Origin: Ignavibacteria bacterium UBA7675
Lineage (GTDB): Bacteria > Bacteroidota > Ignavibacteria > Kapaibacteriales > UB7675
Length of the DNA stretch: 41,462 bases
Assembly: GCA_002483085.1 (NCBI GenBank)
Contig: DLHF01000066.1
Coordinates: forward strand, 1-41,462
Direction: 5' to 3'
Made by a program: the position numbers and the translations under genes. This document shows positions 7,408 through 16,405 of this stretch, in pieces. The notes under the pieces are model-generated. The model worked only from the letters and a program-made list of their open reading frames with translations, had not been told where the DNA came from and did not search any database. How positions within the stretch are numbered: the first letter of the stretch is position 1; each line of letters opens with the position of its first letter.

Positions 7408-8484
7408 ATGACTTTAGAGTCACTTGGCTGGAATACCTATTTCGACGCACATTTCGACGAATACCGCCGTCGCAACTGCGAACCGGCACGCATCAGCATA
7501 GAGCACAAAACACAGTACGGAATCGTGACCCAGCACGGTGAATGCAATGCTGTGTTGTCGGGCTCTTTTTACTATAAAACACAAAGTGCATCTGATACCC
7601 CTGCCGTTGGCGACTGGGTAGCAGTGCACACATCGCCTGGAGACGACAAAGCGATCATTGACGGAGTGCTTCCGCGCAAAAGCAGCTTTTCGCGGACGGC
7701 GGCGGGCGGAACCGCAGGCGAGCAAATCGTCGCTGCCAATATCGATATCCTGTTTCTCGCTATGTCGCTCAACCGCGACTTCAACCTCCGCCGGTTGGAG
7801 CGCTACCTTACCCTTGCATGGGACGGGGGAGCGGCACCTGTTGTGATACTGACAAAGGCCGACCTCTGCACCGATCTTTCCGCACACATACAACGCGCCG
7901 AATCGGTAGCGCAGGGCATGCCCGTCCACTCTATTTGTGCAGCCACAGGGCAGGGAATGGAGCAATTGGGCGCGTACTTCGCTCCGGGAACAACGGTAGG
8001 AGTAGTAGGCTCTTCTGGTGTAGGCAAGTCCACGCTCATCAATGCTCTGGCGGGCAATAGCTTGTTAGAGACAGCCGATATTGCTCTGTATAAAGATAAG
8101 GGCAAGCACACAACAACCTCGCGCCGCCTACTTGTTGTAGAAGGCAAAGGAATTATCATCGACACACCCGGTATGCGAGAGCTCCGAATGTGGGATGGGC
8201 ACGATGGGCTGGATCATACATTCTCGGATATTGAACAACTGGCGTCCTCGTGCCGATTTACAAACTGCTCGCATACCGGGGAACCGGGCTGCGCAGTACG
8301 TGCTGCAATCGACGATGGCAAGATTGACGACGAACGGTACAGCGGCTATACCAAGTTGCGTAAGGAGGTACACTACCACGAGCGCAGACAAAAGGAAATA
8401 GAACGCCGCACACGCATAAAGCAAACAAAGTCGCAGCCCGGAAGACGCACTCCCCGCTACGACGACGACGACAACATGTGGTAG
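7408..8484 (+). CDS. rsgA: Ribosome small-subunit maturation GTPase RsgA
   Basis: A circularly permuted GTPase that acts late in 30S subunit assembly, checking the decoding centre. An N-terminal OB-fold (about residues 15-95) is followed by the GTPase motifs in permuted order: TKAD (G4), GSSGVGKST (G1, residues 201-209) and DTPGMREL (G3). The C-terminal zinc knuckle is intact: Cys282, Cys287, His289 and Cys295 in CRFTNCSHTGEPGC. At 358 residues it is slightly longer than usual because of a basic tail ending RRTPRYDDDDNMW. AGGAG at 7394-7398 precedes the start. It has a long leader with a possible mini-ORF and hairpins, and a strong terminator follows, so it is a single-gene transcript. Confidence 0.95.
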   Translation: MTLESLGWNTYFDAHFDEYRRRNCEPARISIEHKTQYGIVTQHGECNAVLSGSFYYKTQSASDTPAVGDWVAVHTSPGDDKAIIDGVLPRKSSFSRTAAGGTAGEQIVAANIDILFLAMSLNRDFNLRRLERYLTLAWDGGAAPVVILTKADLCTDLSAHIQRAESVAQGMPVHSICAATGQGMEQLGAYFAPGTTVGVVGSSGVGKSTLINALAGNSLLETADIALYKDKGKHTTTSRRLLVVEGKGIIIDTPGMRELRMWDGHDGLDHTFSDIEQLASSCRFTNCSHTGEPGCAVRAAIDDGKIDDERYSGYTKLRKEVHYHERRQKEIERRTRIKQTKSQPGRRTPRYDDDDNMW

Positions 8485-8547
8485 CGCCTATAGCGCTAAG
8501 CTACTGGTTAGCAGGCAAAATTTCTTCGCGGCTATTCAGTAAGATTC

Positions 8548-8591
8548 CACCTGCCGGGGCAGACTACAGCGCACCCGGCAGGTGCTTTTTT
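8548..8591 (+). terminator. Rho-independent terminator of rsgA
   Basis: An 11-base stem, CACCTGCCGGG (8548-8558) with CCCGGCAGGTG (8574-8584), is followed by TTTTTT. The 205 bases between it and the next gene are AT-rich with no ORF; TATAAT at about 8759 may be a promoter element. Confidence 0.9.
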
Positions 8592-8796
8592 GGCAGTGCA
8601 AGAGCCCCTGCTTATAGGTCTTTTTGAGGCATTTATATAGCCTTTTAGTGTATTATGAAACTTACCCTGTATTACTGTTGTTTTACATTGTTATATTTCT
8701 TGTTAAATTTTGATAATTAAATGTTTAGATAGCCGTCGATGGCGGTTGGCTCTTTGCCTATAATTCACAGTCCCCGGTTGTTCAACACGTGTATTT

Positions 8797-10872
8797 ATGA
8801 CCTCAACAACAGATAGCTTGCGGAATCCACTGCTGTGTGATTTCAACACTCCGCATCAGGCGGCGCCATTTCATCTCATCCGAAACGAATACTATCTTCC
8901 CGCTCTTCGCGCGGCCATAGACAAAGCGCGTAGCGTTCTTGAGGAACTAAAATCCGACCCCGAACCACCGGCCTTCGATAATACAATCTCGCGCTTGGAG
9001 GAGGTCACTGAAGAAGTCACCCTGATTTCACAGATATTTTTCAACCTGCATGCCGCCGAAACCAACGACGAGCTCGAACTCGTGGCACAGGAATTTGAAC
9101 CCATCCTTACAGATTTTTACAGCGATCTCAACTTCGACCAGCAGCTTTTCGAGCGCATACGCACGGTGTACAACAGCCGAAACGAATCCGGCCTCACAGG
9201 CGAGCAGCTTATGCTGTTAGAAAAAACTTATACCGCTTTTGTTCGCAATGGTGCTCTGCTTTCGGACGAAGACAAACAACAGCTCAGGGAGCTCGACCAG
9301 AAGCTCTCCACGCTTTCGCTGGAGTTCAGTGTCAACGCTTTGAAAGCCGTAAAAGCTTTTGCTCTGGAAATCACAGATGAAAAAGATCTCGAAGGTCTGT
9401 CCGATGCCGTTGTACACGCTGCAGCAGAATGCGCGGCGCGGCGCGGTAAACCGGGAAGCTGGGTGTTCACTCTCGACGCTCCAAGCTATGGCCCCTTTAT
9501 GAAATACGCCGTAAACCGATCTCTGCGCGAGCAGATGTTTAAGGCACGTGCCTCGGTAGCTTACAAAGACAGTGGGTTCGACAACAGCGAAATCGTCAAA
9601 CAAATAGCCACTCTTCGGCACGAACGCGCCCGATTGCTTGGCTACTCTTCGCACGCGGATTTTGTGCTTGAGCAAAGCATGGCAGGTAGCAGAGAAAATG
9701 TGTATAAGCTGTTGGAAGAGCTGTACGAAGCTTCACGCCCTGTAGCAGAAAAGGAAATACAAGAAGTAGCCGATTTCCAGTACGAACTCGAAGGCGTCCA
9801 CGACCTGCAGCGCTGGGACTTTTCTTACTATGCAGAGAAAATGAAAAAGCGCAGGTTCGATATCGACGAGACGACGTTGCGACCGTATTTTCAGATAGAA
9901 AACTGTACCAACGGTATGTTCATCGTCGCCCAAAAGCTGTACAATCTCTCTTTCCGCCACACCACGGATGTTCCCGTGTATCATCCAGACGTAAAAACTT
10001 ACGAAGTCCACGAAGAAACAACAGGCGAGTACATCGGTATTCTGTATCTGGATCTCTTCCCGCGCGACGGTAAACGGCAGGGGGCGTGGATGGCGAGCTA
10101 TAAGCGGCAGTATGTAAAAGGTGGTGTCGATCACCGCCCTCAGGTATCCATCGTGTGCAACTTTACGCCGCCAGTAGAAGGCCAGCCCGCGCTGCTTTCC
10201 TTCGACGAAGTAAGCACACTGTTCCATGAATTTGGCCACGCACTGCACGGCCTGCTCTCGCAGTGCAACTACCGCACGCTTTCCTGCACAAGTGTGTACC
10301 GCGATTTTGTAGAGCTGCCCTCGCAAGTACTCGAAAACTGGCTGATGGAAAAAGAATGTCTGGATCTTTTTGCCGTACACTATAAGACCGGCGAAAAAAT
10401 TTCAGAAGAAATTGTCCGCCATCTGAAAGAGAGCGCAACATTCCTCCAAGGCTCCGTTACGCTCCGCCAGCTCAGCCTTGGCCTGCTCGATATGGCTTGG
10501 CACGACGGCAATCCGGCATCAGTGTCGGATGTAGGCGATTTTGAAGAACAAGTGATGAAAAGAACAGAGCTGTTCCCCGTTGTGCCCAACAGCAATACCA
10601 GTTGTTCCTTCGGCCACATCTTCCGGGGCGGTTATTCGGCAGGCTACTACAGCTATAAATGGTCGGAGGTACTCGACGCCGATGCCTTTGAATTTTTCAA
10701 GGAAAAGGGCATATTTAACCCTGAAGTAGCACAGAGCTTCCGGGATAATATTCTCTCTAAAGGGGGCAGTGCCGATCCTGTACTCCTCTACAAACGCTTC
10801 CGTGGCAAAGAAGCAAGCGTGGATGCTCTCCTGCGTCGTGCCGGATTTATCAGCAGGCACAGCGGACAGTAA
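8797..10872 (+). CDS. M3-family zinc metallopeptidase (peptidyl-dipeptidase type)
   Basis: A cytoplasmic or periplasmic oligopeptidase of family M3A, closest in layout to Dcp and oligopeptidase A. The zinc site is HEFGH at residues 477-481, inside LFHEFGHALHGLLSQ, followed by the family-typical YRDFVELPSQVLENW containing the third ligand Glu. The C-terminal substrate-binding segment FGHIFRGGYSAGYYSYKWSEVLDADAFEFF is also complete. Its 691 residues match E. coli Dcp (681). There is no signal peptide, suggesting a cytosolic role degrading short peptides released by other proteases. It is monocistronic, with its own terminator directly downstream. Whether it removes dipeptides (Dcp) or cleaves internally (PrlC) cannot be told from sequence alone. 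Confidence 0.93.
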   Translation: MTSTTDSLRNPLLCDFNTPHQAAPFHLIRNEYYLPALRAAIDKARSVLEELKSDPEPPAFDNTISRLEEVTEEVTLISQIFFNLHAAETNDELELVAQEFEPILTDFYSDLNFDQQLFERIRTVYNSRNESGLTGEQLMLLEKTYTAFVRNGALLSDEDKQQLRELDQKLSTLSLEFSVNALKAVKAFALEITDEKDLEGLSDAVVHAAAECAARRGKPGSWVFTLDAPSYGPFMKYAVNRSLREQMFKARASVAYKDSGFDNSEIVKQIATLRHERARLLGYSSHADFVLEQSMAGSRENVYKLLEELYEASRPVAEKEIQEVADFQYELEGVHDLQRWDFSYYAEKMKKRRFDIDETTLRPYFQIENCTNGMFIVAQKLYNLSFRHTTDVPVYHPDVKTYEVHEETTGEYIGILYLDLFPRDGKRQGAWMASYKRQYVKGGVDHRPQVSIVCNFTPPVEGQPALLSFDEVSTLFHEFGHALHGLLSQCNYRTLSCTSVYRDFVELPSQVLENWLMEKECLDLFAVHYKTGEKISEEIVRHLKESATFLQGSVTLRQLSLGLLDMAWHDGNPASVSDVGDFEEQVMKRTELFPVVPNSNTSCSFGHIFRGGYSAGYYSYKWSEVLDADAFEFFKEKGIFNPEVAQSFRDNILSKGGSADPVLLYKRFRGKEASVDALLRRAGFISRHSGQ

Positions 10873-10898
10873 CAGCGCATCAGCAAAACAACGCAAGG

Positions 10899-10918
10899 GC
10901 GGAGCTTCTCCGCTTTTT
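10899..10918 (+). terminator. Terminator of the M3 peptidase gene
   Basis: GCGGAG (10899-10904) pairs with CTCCGC (10908-10913) around a 3-base loop, followed by TTTTT. It lies 27 bases after the stop codon. Confidence 0.8.
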
Positions 10919-10933
10919 GTGTTTTAAATCAAT

Positions 10934-10964
10934 GGCGCCCGCTCGGAATATCCGGGCGGGCGCC
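10934..10964 (-). terminator. Strong hairpin between convergent genes
   Basis: GGCGCCCGCTCGG (10934-10946) pairs with CCGGGCGGGCGCC (10952-10964), a 13-base GC-rich stem with one G-T pair and a 5-base loop. It lies between the M3 peptidase gene and argD, which converge. The flanks are only weakly T-rich in either direction. It probably ends argD transcription. Confidence 0.6.
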
Positions 10965-10988
10965 CTATTTCTTATCAGTTCGGTCAGT

Positions 10989-12206
10989 CTATTGCGGAGC
11001 TTCTTCCTTTTGTTTGCTCACGACTTCCTGCACAGCTTCAATAAGTGCATCGGCTACGCGGTCGAGGTCTTCATCGCTAATTACAAGTGGGGGCACAACG
11101 CGAATAACAGTCTCGGCTGTAACATTGGATAGAATACCTTTTTCCCGCATCAGCGCCACTATTTCGCGGCCATCAACAGCGAGCTCTACACCAATCATTA
11201 GCCCTAGGCCACGCACATCGCGAATGGCATCAATACCAGCAGCAGCTTCCTGCACACGCTGCATAAATCGCGCACCCTTTGCTGCTGCGGCCTCGCACAA
11301 CTGTTCTTCTTCAACGACAGATATCGCCGCCAGAGCTGCGGCACACGCGAGCGGATTGCCACCAAACGTAGAGCCGTGATCGCCCGGTGCAATAGCGTCG
11401 GCAACACGTTGCTTAGCCAGAAATGCACCAATGGGCACACCACCACCAAGCGCCTTTGCTGTTGTGAGAAGGTCTGGAGTAACACCAAAGTGCTCAAATG
11501 CCCAGAATTTCCCAGTTCGGCCAACACCACACTGGATTTCGTCGAGAATAAGCAGAATATCGTGTTCATCGCACAGAGTCCGCACATCGCGCAGATAGCT
11601 GGCCTCCACGGGGCGAATACCGCCCTCGCCCTGAACCGTTTCTATAATAATTGCGGCAACATCTTCGCTCACTGCACCGCGAAGCGCTTCGATGTCATTG
11701 AACGGAACACGTACAAAGCCACCGGGAATCGGCTCGAAACCCTGGCGATATTTTTCTTTGCCTGTGGCAATAGTTGCAAGTGTCCGACCGTGAAAGCATC
11801 CTTCCATCGAAATAATTGTACCACCACGCCCCTTACTATGAGCGTATTTTCGGGCGAGCTTAAATGCTCCTTCTACCGATTCGGCGCCGCTATTACAGAA
11901 AAACACCCGCTCTAATCCCGCCAGCACTGCGAGTTTCTCCGCAAGCTGTATCTGCGGTTCGCTCGTGTAGATATTAGAAGTATGAATAAGCTTTCCCGCC
12001 TGTGTGCAGATGGCATCTGCTACTTTTGGGTGGCAATGGCCCACGCTGTTGACTGCGATTCCCGCCAGTGCATCAATGTACTCGCGTCCGTCTGTGTCCC
12101 AGACACGTGCTCCACTGCCGCGCGCCAGTGTAATGGGCTGGCGACGGTACACCTGCAAATAATACCGATCGTCTACCGACCGGAGCTGTTCGGACGTATA
12201 GTGCAT
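10989..12206 (-). CDS. argD: Acetylornithine aminotransferase family (class III PLP)
   Basis: A PLP-dependent aminotransferase; in the arginine pathway it converts N-acetylglutamate semialdehyde to N-acetylornithine. Visible features are FCNSGAESVEGAFKLARKY; the cofactor Asp in LILDEIQCGVGRTG; the Schiff-base Lys in LTTAKALGGGVPIGAF; and HGSTFGGNPLACAAALA. Length is 405 residues from the ATG at 12206, chosen because AGGAG sits four bases upstream; a longer frame from 12236 lacks this. No other arg gene is in the window, so related activities (ornithine or succinylornithine aminotransferase) remain possible, but the sequence is typical of ArgD. A possible promoter -7 element, TAAGTTTG on the minus strand, lies at 12300-12307. 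Confidence 0.88.
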   Translation of the reverse strand: MHYTSEQLRSVDDRYYLQVYRRQPITLARGSGARVWDTDGREYIDALAGIAVNSVGHCHPKVADAICTQAGKLIHTSNIYTSEPQIQLAEKLAVLAGLERVFFCNSGAESVEGAFKLARKYAHSKGRGGTIISMEGCFHGRTLATIATGKEKYRQGFEPIPGGFVRVPFNDIEALRGAVSEDVAAIIIETVQGEGGIRPVEASYLRDVRTLCDEHDILLILDEIQCGVGRTGKFWAFEHFGVTPDLLTTAKALGGGVPIGAFLAKQRVADAIAPGDHGSTFGGNPLACAAALAAISVVEEEQLCEAAAAKGARFMQRVQEAAAGIDAIRDVRGLGLMIGVELAVDGREIVALMREKGILSNVTAETVIRVVPPLVISDEDLDRVADALIEAVQEVVSKQKEEAPQ

Positions 12207-12436
12207 AGCGCTCCTGCAATTGAAAGACCTTAGCAAAGGCTGAGCTGTACAGAAAAGAAACCGAATGAACCACCATCCGGTTTGTGATCACAATAGATAC
12301 AAACTTACAGTTCTGTACACAAACCCCGATGCTTTTTCTACACGTTTTGTATTATCTGCTTCTTTCGGTAGCAGGTAGCAGTATTGGCGAACGATAGATA
12401 CCGCACGGGCACTATTTGCGCTGTACAGCGTACCTC

Positions 12437-12823
12437 CTACACACGCGGATCGGGAACGCCATCGCGGAACACACCGGCCACTATAAGCGCTGCCCCCATG
12501 AGCCCCATATCCTTCAGCAAACCGCTCATGGCCATTTGCTGCATCATGGCGTCGGCATTACCCAAACCGGGCAGATGGATGGTAAGGATAAAAATAAGCA
12601 GCATCAGCGCCAGCAGAAGGGAAACAGGCCGGATAAATTTTTTGATGATGATACTTGCGCTCGCGCCGATAAGCGCTACCCCGGTAAGATACACCCAGAA
12701 AACACCACCCGGCAGAAAACTCGGTATCATTCCCGCCATTTGCGAACCCGATACGAGATGCAGAAGGCCGAAGACAGCAAATGGAACCGCGAAGACGATG
12801 CGGCCAATAGTCGATACGTTCAT
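12437..12823 (-). CDS. DoxX-like integral membrane protein
   Basis: A small protein (128 residues) with four hydrophobic helices and the DoxX-type arrangement: an N-terminal helix RIVFAVPFAVFGLLHLVSG, a short loop GMIPSFLPGGVFWVYLTG, and two further helices. DoxX/DUF417-type proteins are inner-membrane proteins, often with redox-related or unknown roles. The ATG at 12823 was chosen over the longer frame because GGGAG lies directly upstream and the preceding 24 residues are not membrane-like. It lies in the same direction as argD but 230 bases upstream of it, so it is probably transcribed separately. The substrate or partner is unknown. Confidence 0.75.
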   Translation of the reverse strand: MNVSTIGRIVFAVPFAVFGLLHLVSGSQMAGMIPSFLPGGVFWVYLTGVALIGASASIIIKKFIRPVSLLLALMLLIFILTIHLPGLGNADAMMQQMAMSGLLKDMGLMGAALIVAGVFRDGVPDPRV

Positions 12824-13015
12824 ACAAACTCCCGATAATGTGTGTGAATAAGTAGAGAGGCTCTTATATTGCCCCGCACATAAATTCCAGTACATCTCCC
12901 CTCTATACGGATAGAAGGCTTTAACTTACATCCGCCGAAAGATTGTTACAACACATATTTTTCACGACTGAAGAGTCCGACCGATGAACCTCGTTCCGAC
13001 ATTGTGGCCAGTGAA

Positions 13016-14080
13016 TTACTGCGAATGGCCAGTGTGCACAGTGTCGATAGAAGCGGTGAGAAACGCTCGGCCACCTATCCGCTGGCCAAACTCCTTCAGC
13101 ATTACCATATTAATTTTTACAGAATTCGGTGCCTGAACCACCACTACGCTATCACGGCCAACGAGCTGCACATCATAACAAAAAGTAAATTCCGATCCGG
13201 GGTCTTTCCAGCCCATTGTCTGGCCAAAACGCAGGTCGTTGATGCGATAACCGCCGGCAAAAGTTTCCGCTGTGTACTCGTGTTTGGTCATGCTCAACAA
13301 CTGCTCAACTTTTGGAATGCCGCGAATAGGAGTAAGCAACTCTTCATTGCGTGGATAGAAGACAAAGGAGATGTCCCTGCTATCGAAATGTGAATAATAG
13401 CCAATGTAGTAGCCATCCGCAGTGCGGGCATTGACGCGCCAGAGAACATTGGTAAACGGCAGGGGAGCTGTTGTATAGTGGATATAAGCAATGCCCTGCT
13501 GTTGCAGTGCACGCTCGAAAACTCCACCAACAACCATTTTGTTGACAACTGTAAAAGCGAGATACGCGGAGCTGATTCCAAGCCCGAGCATATTCAGCCT
13601 GCGCCGTTTCGGACTATCCTTTGGCCTGAACATCAGCAGCACGAGAAATACGAGAAACGGGAGAGTATAGAGCGGGTCGATGACAAAAATAGAACCTATC
13701 TCAACACGATAGCCCCAGAACGGCCAGAAGAGCTCAGTACCCCACGTAGTAAAACAATCAAGCAGTGCATGAGTTACCATCCCGAGGAACACCAACCATG
13801 TCCAGCCACGCCAGCCAACATCATCCTGGCGGTGGAACCATTGCAGCAAAGGGCCGAGCAAAAGCGACACCACAAAGGCCAGCGCAATGGAATGCGAAGC
13901 CCCACGGTGAAACAGCAGTTTATCGACAGTTTCCATCGACAGTACCGCCCCCGCAATAGCATCGAGATCGGGAAGCGTACCAGCGACGGCTCCCCAGAAC
14001 ACGGCCTTATTCCCCGCCTTTTTCCCGGCAACCGCTTCGCCCACAGCGGCGCCAAGCACTACCTGCGTGAGAGAATCCAT
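13016..14080 (-). CDS. YdjM/YbcI-type membrane-bound metal-dependent hydrolase (DUF457)
   Basis: The N-terminal half carries the family pattern: MDSLTQVVLGAAVGEAVAGKKAG, then TLPDLDAI, the HRGASHS motif (about residue 62) and THALLDCFTTWGTELFWPF. These conserved His and Asp residues are thought to bind metal in this poorly characterised family. Four to five membrane segments span about residues 60-185. A soluble domain of some 150 residues follows, which I do not recognise. The start at 14080 is preferred to 14098 because it matches the usual family N-terminus and has GAGGA just upstream. Related proteins are often annotated as LexA-regulated membrane hydrolases, but I see no LexA site here. 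Confidence 0.85.
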   Translation of the reverse strand: MDSLTQVVLGAAVGEAVAGKKAGNKAVFWGAVAGTLPDLDAIAGAVLSMETVDKLLFHRGASHSIALAFVVSLLLGPLLQWFHRQDDVGWRGWTWLVFLGMVTHALLDCFTTWGTELFWPFWGYRVEIGSIFVIDPLYTLPFLVFLVLLMFRPKDSPKRRRLNMLGLGISSAYLAFTVVNKMVVGGVFERALQQQGIAYIHYTTAPLPFTNVLWRVNARTADGYYIGYYSHFDSRDISFVFYPRNEELLTPIRGIPKVEQLLSMTKHEYTAETFAGGYRINDLRFGQTMGWKDPGSEFTFCYDVQLVGRDSVVVVQAPNSVKINMVMLKEFGQRIGGRAFLTASIDTVHTGHSQ

Positions 14081-14247
14081 AGGCTTTTCCTCTTCCATTT
14101 ATTACTGTTTTTGTATTGCACATTCTGGAGCTGTACAGATATGGCCCACAGAGTAAAGCGCAGCAAAACCCGCTGCTATATTGTACGAGAAACATAAAAT
14201 ACGCAATTTAGGAGCCTTGCTTTTATTCATATCGTACTGCAATATCA

Positions 14248-14922
14248 ATGGCGCTGACAACTGGCTTAAAATCTTTTATAAAGAAACGCATACTCTATCC
14301 GCTGCTGCGAAGCAGAGCCATGTGGCACCCGACCTATTCTGTGGAAGTGCACGACAGTATCATACCACTCGCCGACTACAATCGCTATGCGACATTCGGC
14401 CTTGCCATCCAGAGGCTTACCAACGAAAAGATCGAAGGGAGTTTTGCCGAGGTGGGCGTGTACCGTGGCCACATGAGTAGCTTTATCCACAGCCTGGCAC
14501 CCGAGCGCACGTACTATCTGTTCGATACATTCCAAGGCTTCCCCAAAGGCGATCTCGAACCCGGTGTCGCTGAAGACAACCGCTTTCAGGACACCAGTAT
14601 CGACACCGTGCTGCGCGCTATTGGCGATACACGCAACATTGTTATCCGGCAGGGATATGTACCGGAAACACTACAAGGGTTAGAATCCGAGCGTTTTGCC
14701 TTTGTGCTGCTCGATCTCGATCTGTACAATCCCACCGTGGCAAGCTTGGAATTTTTCTATCCGCGCATGGCCGTGGGCGGATACCTCGCTGTCCACGACT
14801 ATAACAACCCCGAATCCAATTGGGCGTGCAAGCGTGCTGTTGATGCCTTTATGCAGGATAAACCCGAACACATTATCGAGCTGGCCGACCGCTTCGGCAC
14901 AGTACTGATACGCAAGGTGTAA
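14248..14922 (+). CDS. TylF/MacO-type O-methyltransferase
   Basis: A 224-residue SAM-dependent methyltransferase of the macrocin-O-methyltransferase (TylF/MycF) family, which methylates sugar hydroxyls on antibiotics or polysaccharides. Motifs: GSFAEVGVYRGHMSSFIHSL (SAM-binding loop, about residues 62-82), YYLFDTFQGFPKGD, VLLDLDLYNPTVASLEFFYP (metal-binding acids) and GGYLAVHDYNNPE with the catalytic-region His-Asp. All key positions are present. Family members in non-antibiotic producers often sit near polysaccharide or glycolipid genes, but none are adjacent here, so the acceptor is unknown. The gene lies 70 bases upstream of a DUF4197 gene in the same direction; no terminator separates them. 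Confidence 0.85.
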   Translation: MALTTGLKSFIKKRILYPLLRSRAMWHPTYSVEVHDSIIPLADYNRYATFGLAIQRLTNEKIEGSFAEVGVYRGHMSSFIHSLAPERTYYLFDTFQGFPKGDLEPGVAEDNRFQDTSIDTVLRAIGDTRNIVIRQGYVPETLQGLESERFAFVLLDLDLYNPTVASLEFFYPRMAVGGYLAVHDYNNPESNWACKRAVDAFMQDKPEHIIELADRFGTVLIRKV

Positions 14923-14992
14923 CTCTCTGCTGCTCCTGCGCGTCCCAGCCACAGTATTTCTCTGTCCATTTATCAAACCAGATAGAGTAGTT

Positions 14993-15715
14993 ATGAAAAT
15001 CATATTCGTTCTTACCTGTGCCTTCGCGCTGGCATGCGCCTCTACTGCCGAGGCTCAACTGTTCGACAAATTCAAGAAAAAGGCCGAAGACATCGTAAAA
15101 GCGCCCGTGTCGCTTTCACAGGAGGATGCTACTGCCGGGCTTAAAGAAGCTCTTGTAAAAGGCATCAGCAAAGGCTCCGACCTTGTGTCGAAGCTCGATG
15201 GCTACTACAAGAATCCCGAAATAAAGATTCCCTTTCCTCCCGAAGCTGCATCGGTAGAGTCGAAACTCCGCTCCGTGGGGCTGGGCAAGCAGGCCGACGA
15301 CGTTATTGTCTCCGTGAACCGCGCGGCGGAAAATGCCGCCGTAGAAGCCAAAGATATTTTTGTCGATGCAATTAAAGCAATGACATTCCAAGACGCCCTC
15401 GCTATCGTGCGCGGCAACGATAATGCTGCAACGTCCTACCTACAGCGCACAACAACACCGAAGCTCGTGGAGAAGTTCACGCCAATTATTAAAGCATCGC
15501 TCGACAAGGTGAATGCCACTAAATACTGGGCAACAGCTATGAATTCGTACAATGCCATTCCATTTGTCACAAAGGTCAACCCCGACCTTACTTCCTATGT
15601 CACACAGAAAGCTATCGAAGGGCTGTTCGTTATGATCGCAAAAGAAGAGCTTGCTATCCGCAAGGATCCAGCAGCGCGCACGACGGATATTCTGCGCAAG
15701 GTGTTTGGCAGCTAA
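14993..15715 (+). CDS. DUF4197 exported protein
   Basis: A 240-residue protein with a signal peptide of about 21 residues (MKIIFVLTCAFALACASTAEA, signal peptidase I-type cleavage before QLFDKF). The mature part matches the DUF4197 family: SQEDATAGLKEALVKGISKG, then NPEIKIPFPPEA, AVEAKDIFVDAIKAMTF and DALAIVRGNDNAATSYLQRTT, ending TTDILRKVFG. DUF4197 proteins are helical, widespread in Gram-negative bacteria, periplasmic or outer-membrane associated and of unknown function. The length is normal. It may be cotranscribed with the upstream methyltransferase gene. A T-rich hairpin near 15738-15779 could terminate the transcript. Confidence 0.88.
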   Translation: MKIIFVLTCAFALACASTAEAQLFDKFKKKAEDIVKAPVSLSQEDATAGLKEALVKGISKGSDLVSKLDGYYKNPEIKIPFPPEAASVESKLRSVGLGKQADDVIVSVNRAAENAAVEAKDIFVDAIKAMTFQDALAIVRGNDNAATSYLQRTTTPKLVEKFTPIIKASLDKVNATKYWATAMNSYNAIPFVTKVNPDLTSYVTQKAIEGLFVMIAKEELAIRKDPAARTTDILRKVFGS

Positions 15716-15737
15716 CTCAACCATAGCGATACAATCT

Positions 15738-15846
15738 CGCAAAGGCAGACCCGCACAGAAGCAGGTTTGCTTTTTTTTTGCTCGTAAGAAGCTGTGTGGC
15801 ACGGGCATCGCTGCGGCGCCCGGCACGGCGCTGTCACCGGGCGCAA
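15738..15846 (+). repeat. Weak terminator and repeat family B, copy 1
   Basis: In the 690-base gap 15716-16405, an imperfect stem (GCAAA near 15738 with TTTGC near 15767) is followed by nine T residues, a plausible terminator for the DUF4197 gene. At 15798-15846 lies family B: GGCACGGGC ... CTGTCACCGGGCGCA, also found at 24136, 31028 (inverted) and 35850. The remaining sequence to the cytochrome gene has no convincing gene. Confidence 0.55.
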
Positions 15847-16405
15847 AGTCCGGTACAGCTCCGACCAAAAGGCTTTGCGCCAGCACAGGGGACTCTGCTG
15901 TATATGGACCACCTGCCCTTTGAAAAATGTAGCACGCCGACACCGCACAGACGGCTAGCAGAACAAAGCGCGCTTCATAGATTGCGCCCTTCACACTTTA
16001 TGTAGTAAATACAGAATTCTCCTACTACGTTGCAGTACCAGCGTTTATGAACTCTTCCCTTGCTATTTACCAACCGGAAAAGGTATATTGTCGCCCGTTC
16101 CAAAGAATATACCAACAGGAATGTTCACGGGGTTGCAAGCAACGCGCCCAGAACGACTATCCTATCCGAGAGCCTCGAAACGTGCCAATAAGCAGAGCTG
16201 CCGCTCCATGCAATATCATATCTGCTGGCAGCCAGTCTTCGAGCCGTCCACTGGCATGTTTTACATTCGATGACATCTGTTCGGAGAGGTTCAAAAGCGG
16301 GCAGAAAACGAACCTGTTGGCGATCAGCAATCCAGCTCCCGATTTCCAAACCCAATCGTACCTGTAGGGTACAATAGTTATTCCTGTATTTTTACGGAGT
16401 TCCTC

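Noticed and set aside
9217..10380. Minus-strand frames within the M3 peptidase gene
   Set aside because: They lie opposite a complete, conserved metallopeptidase and have no independent support.
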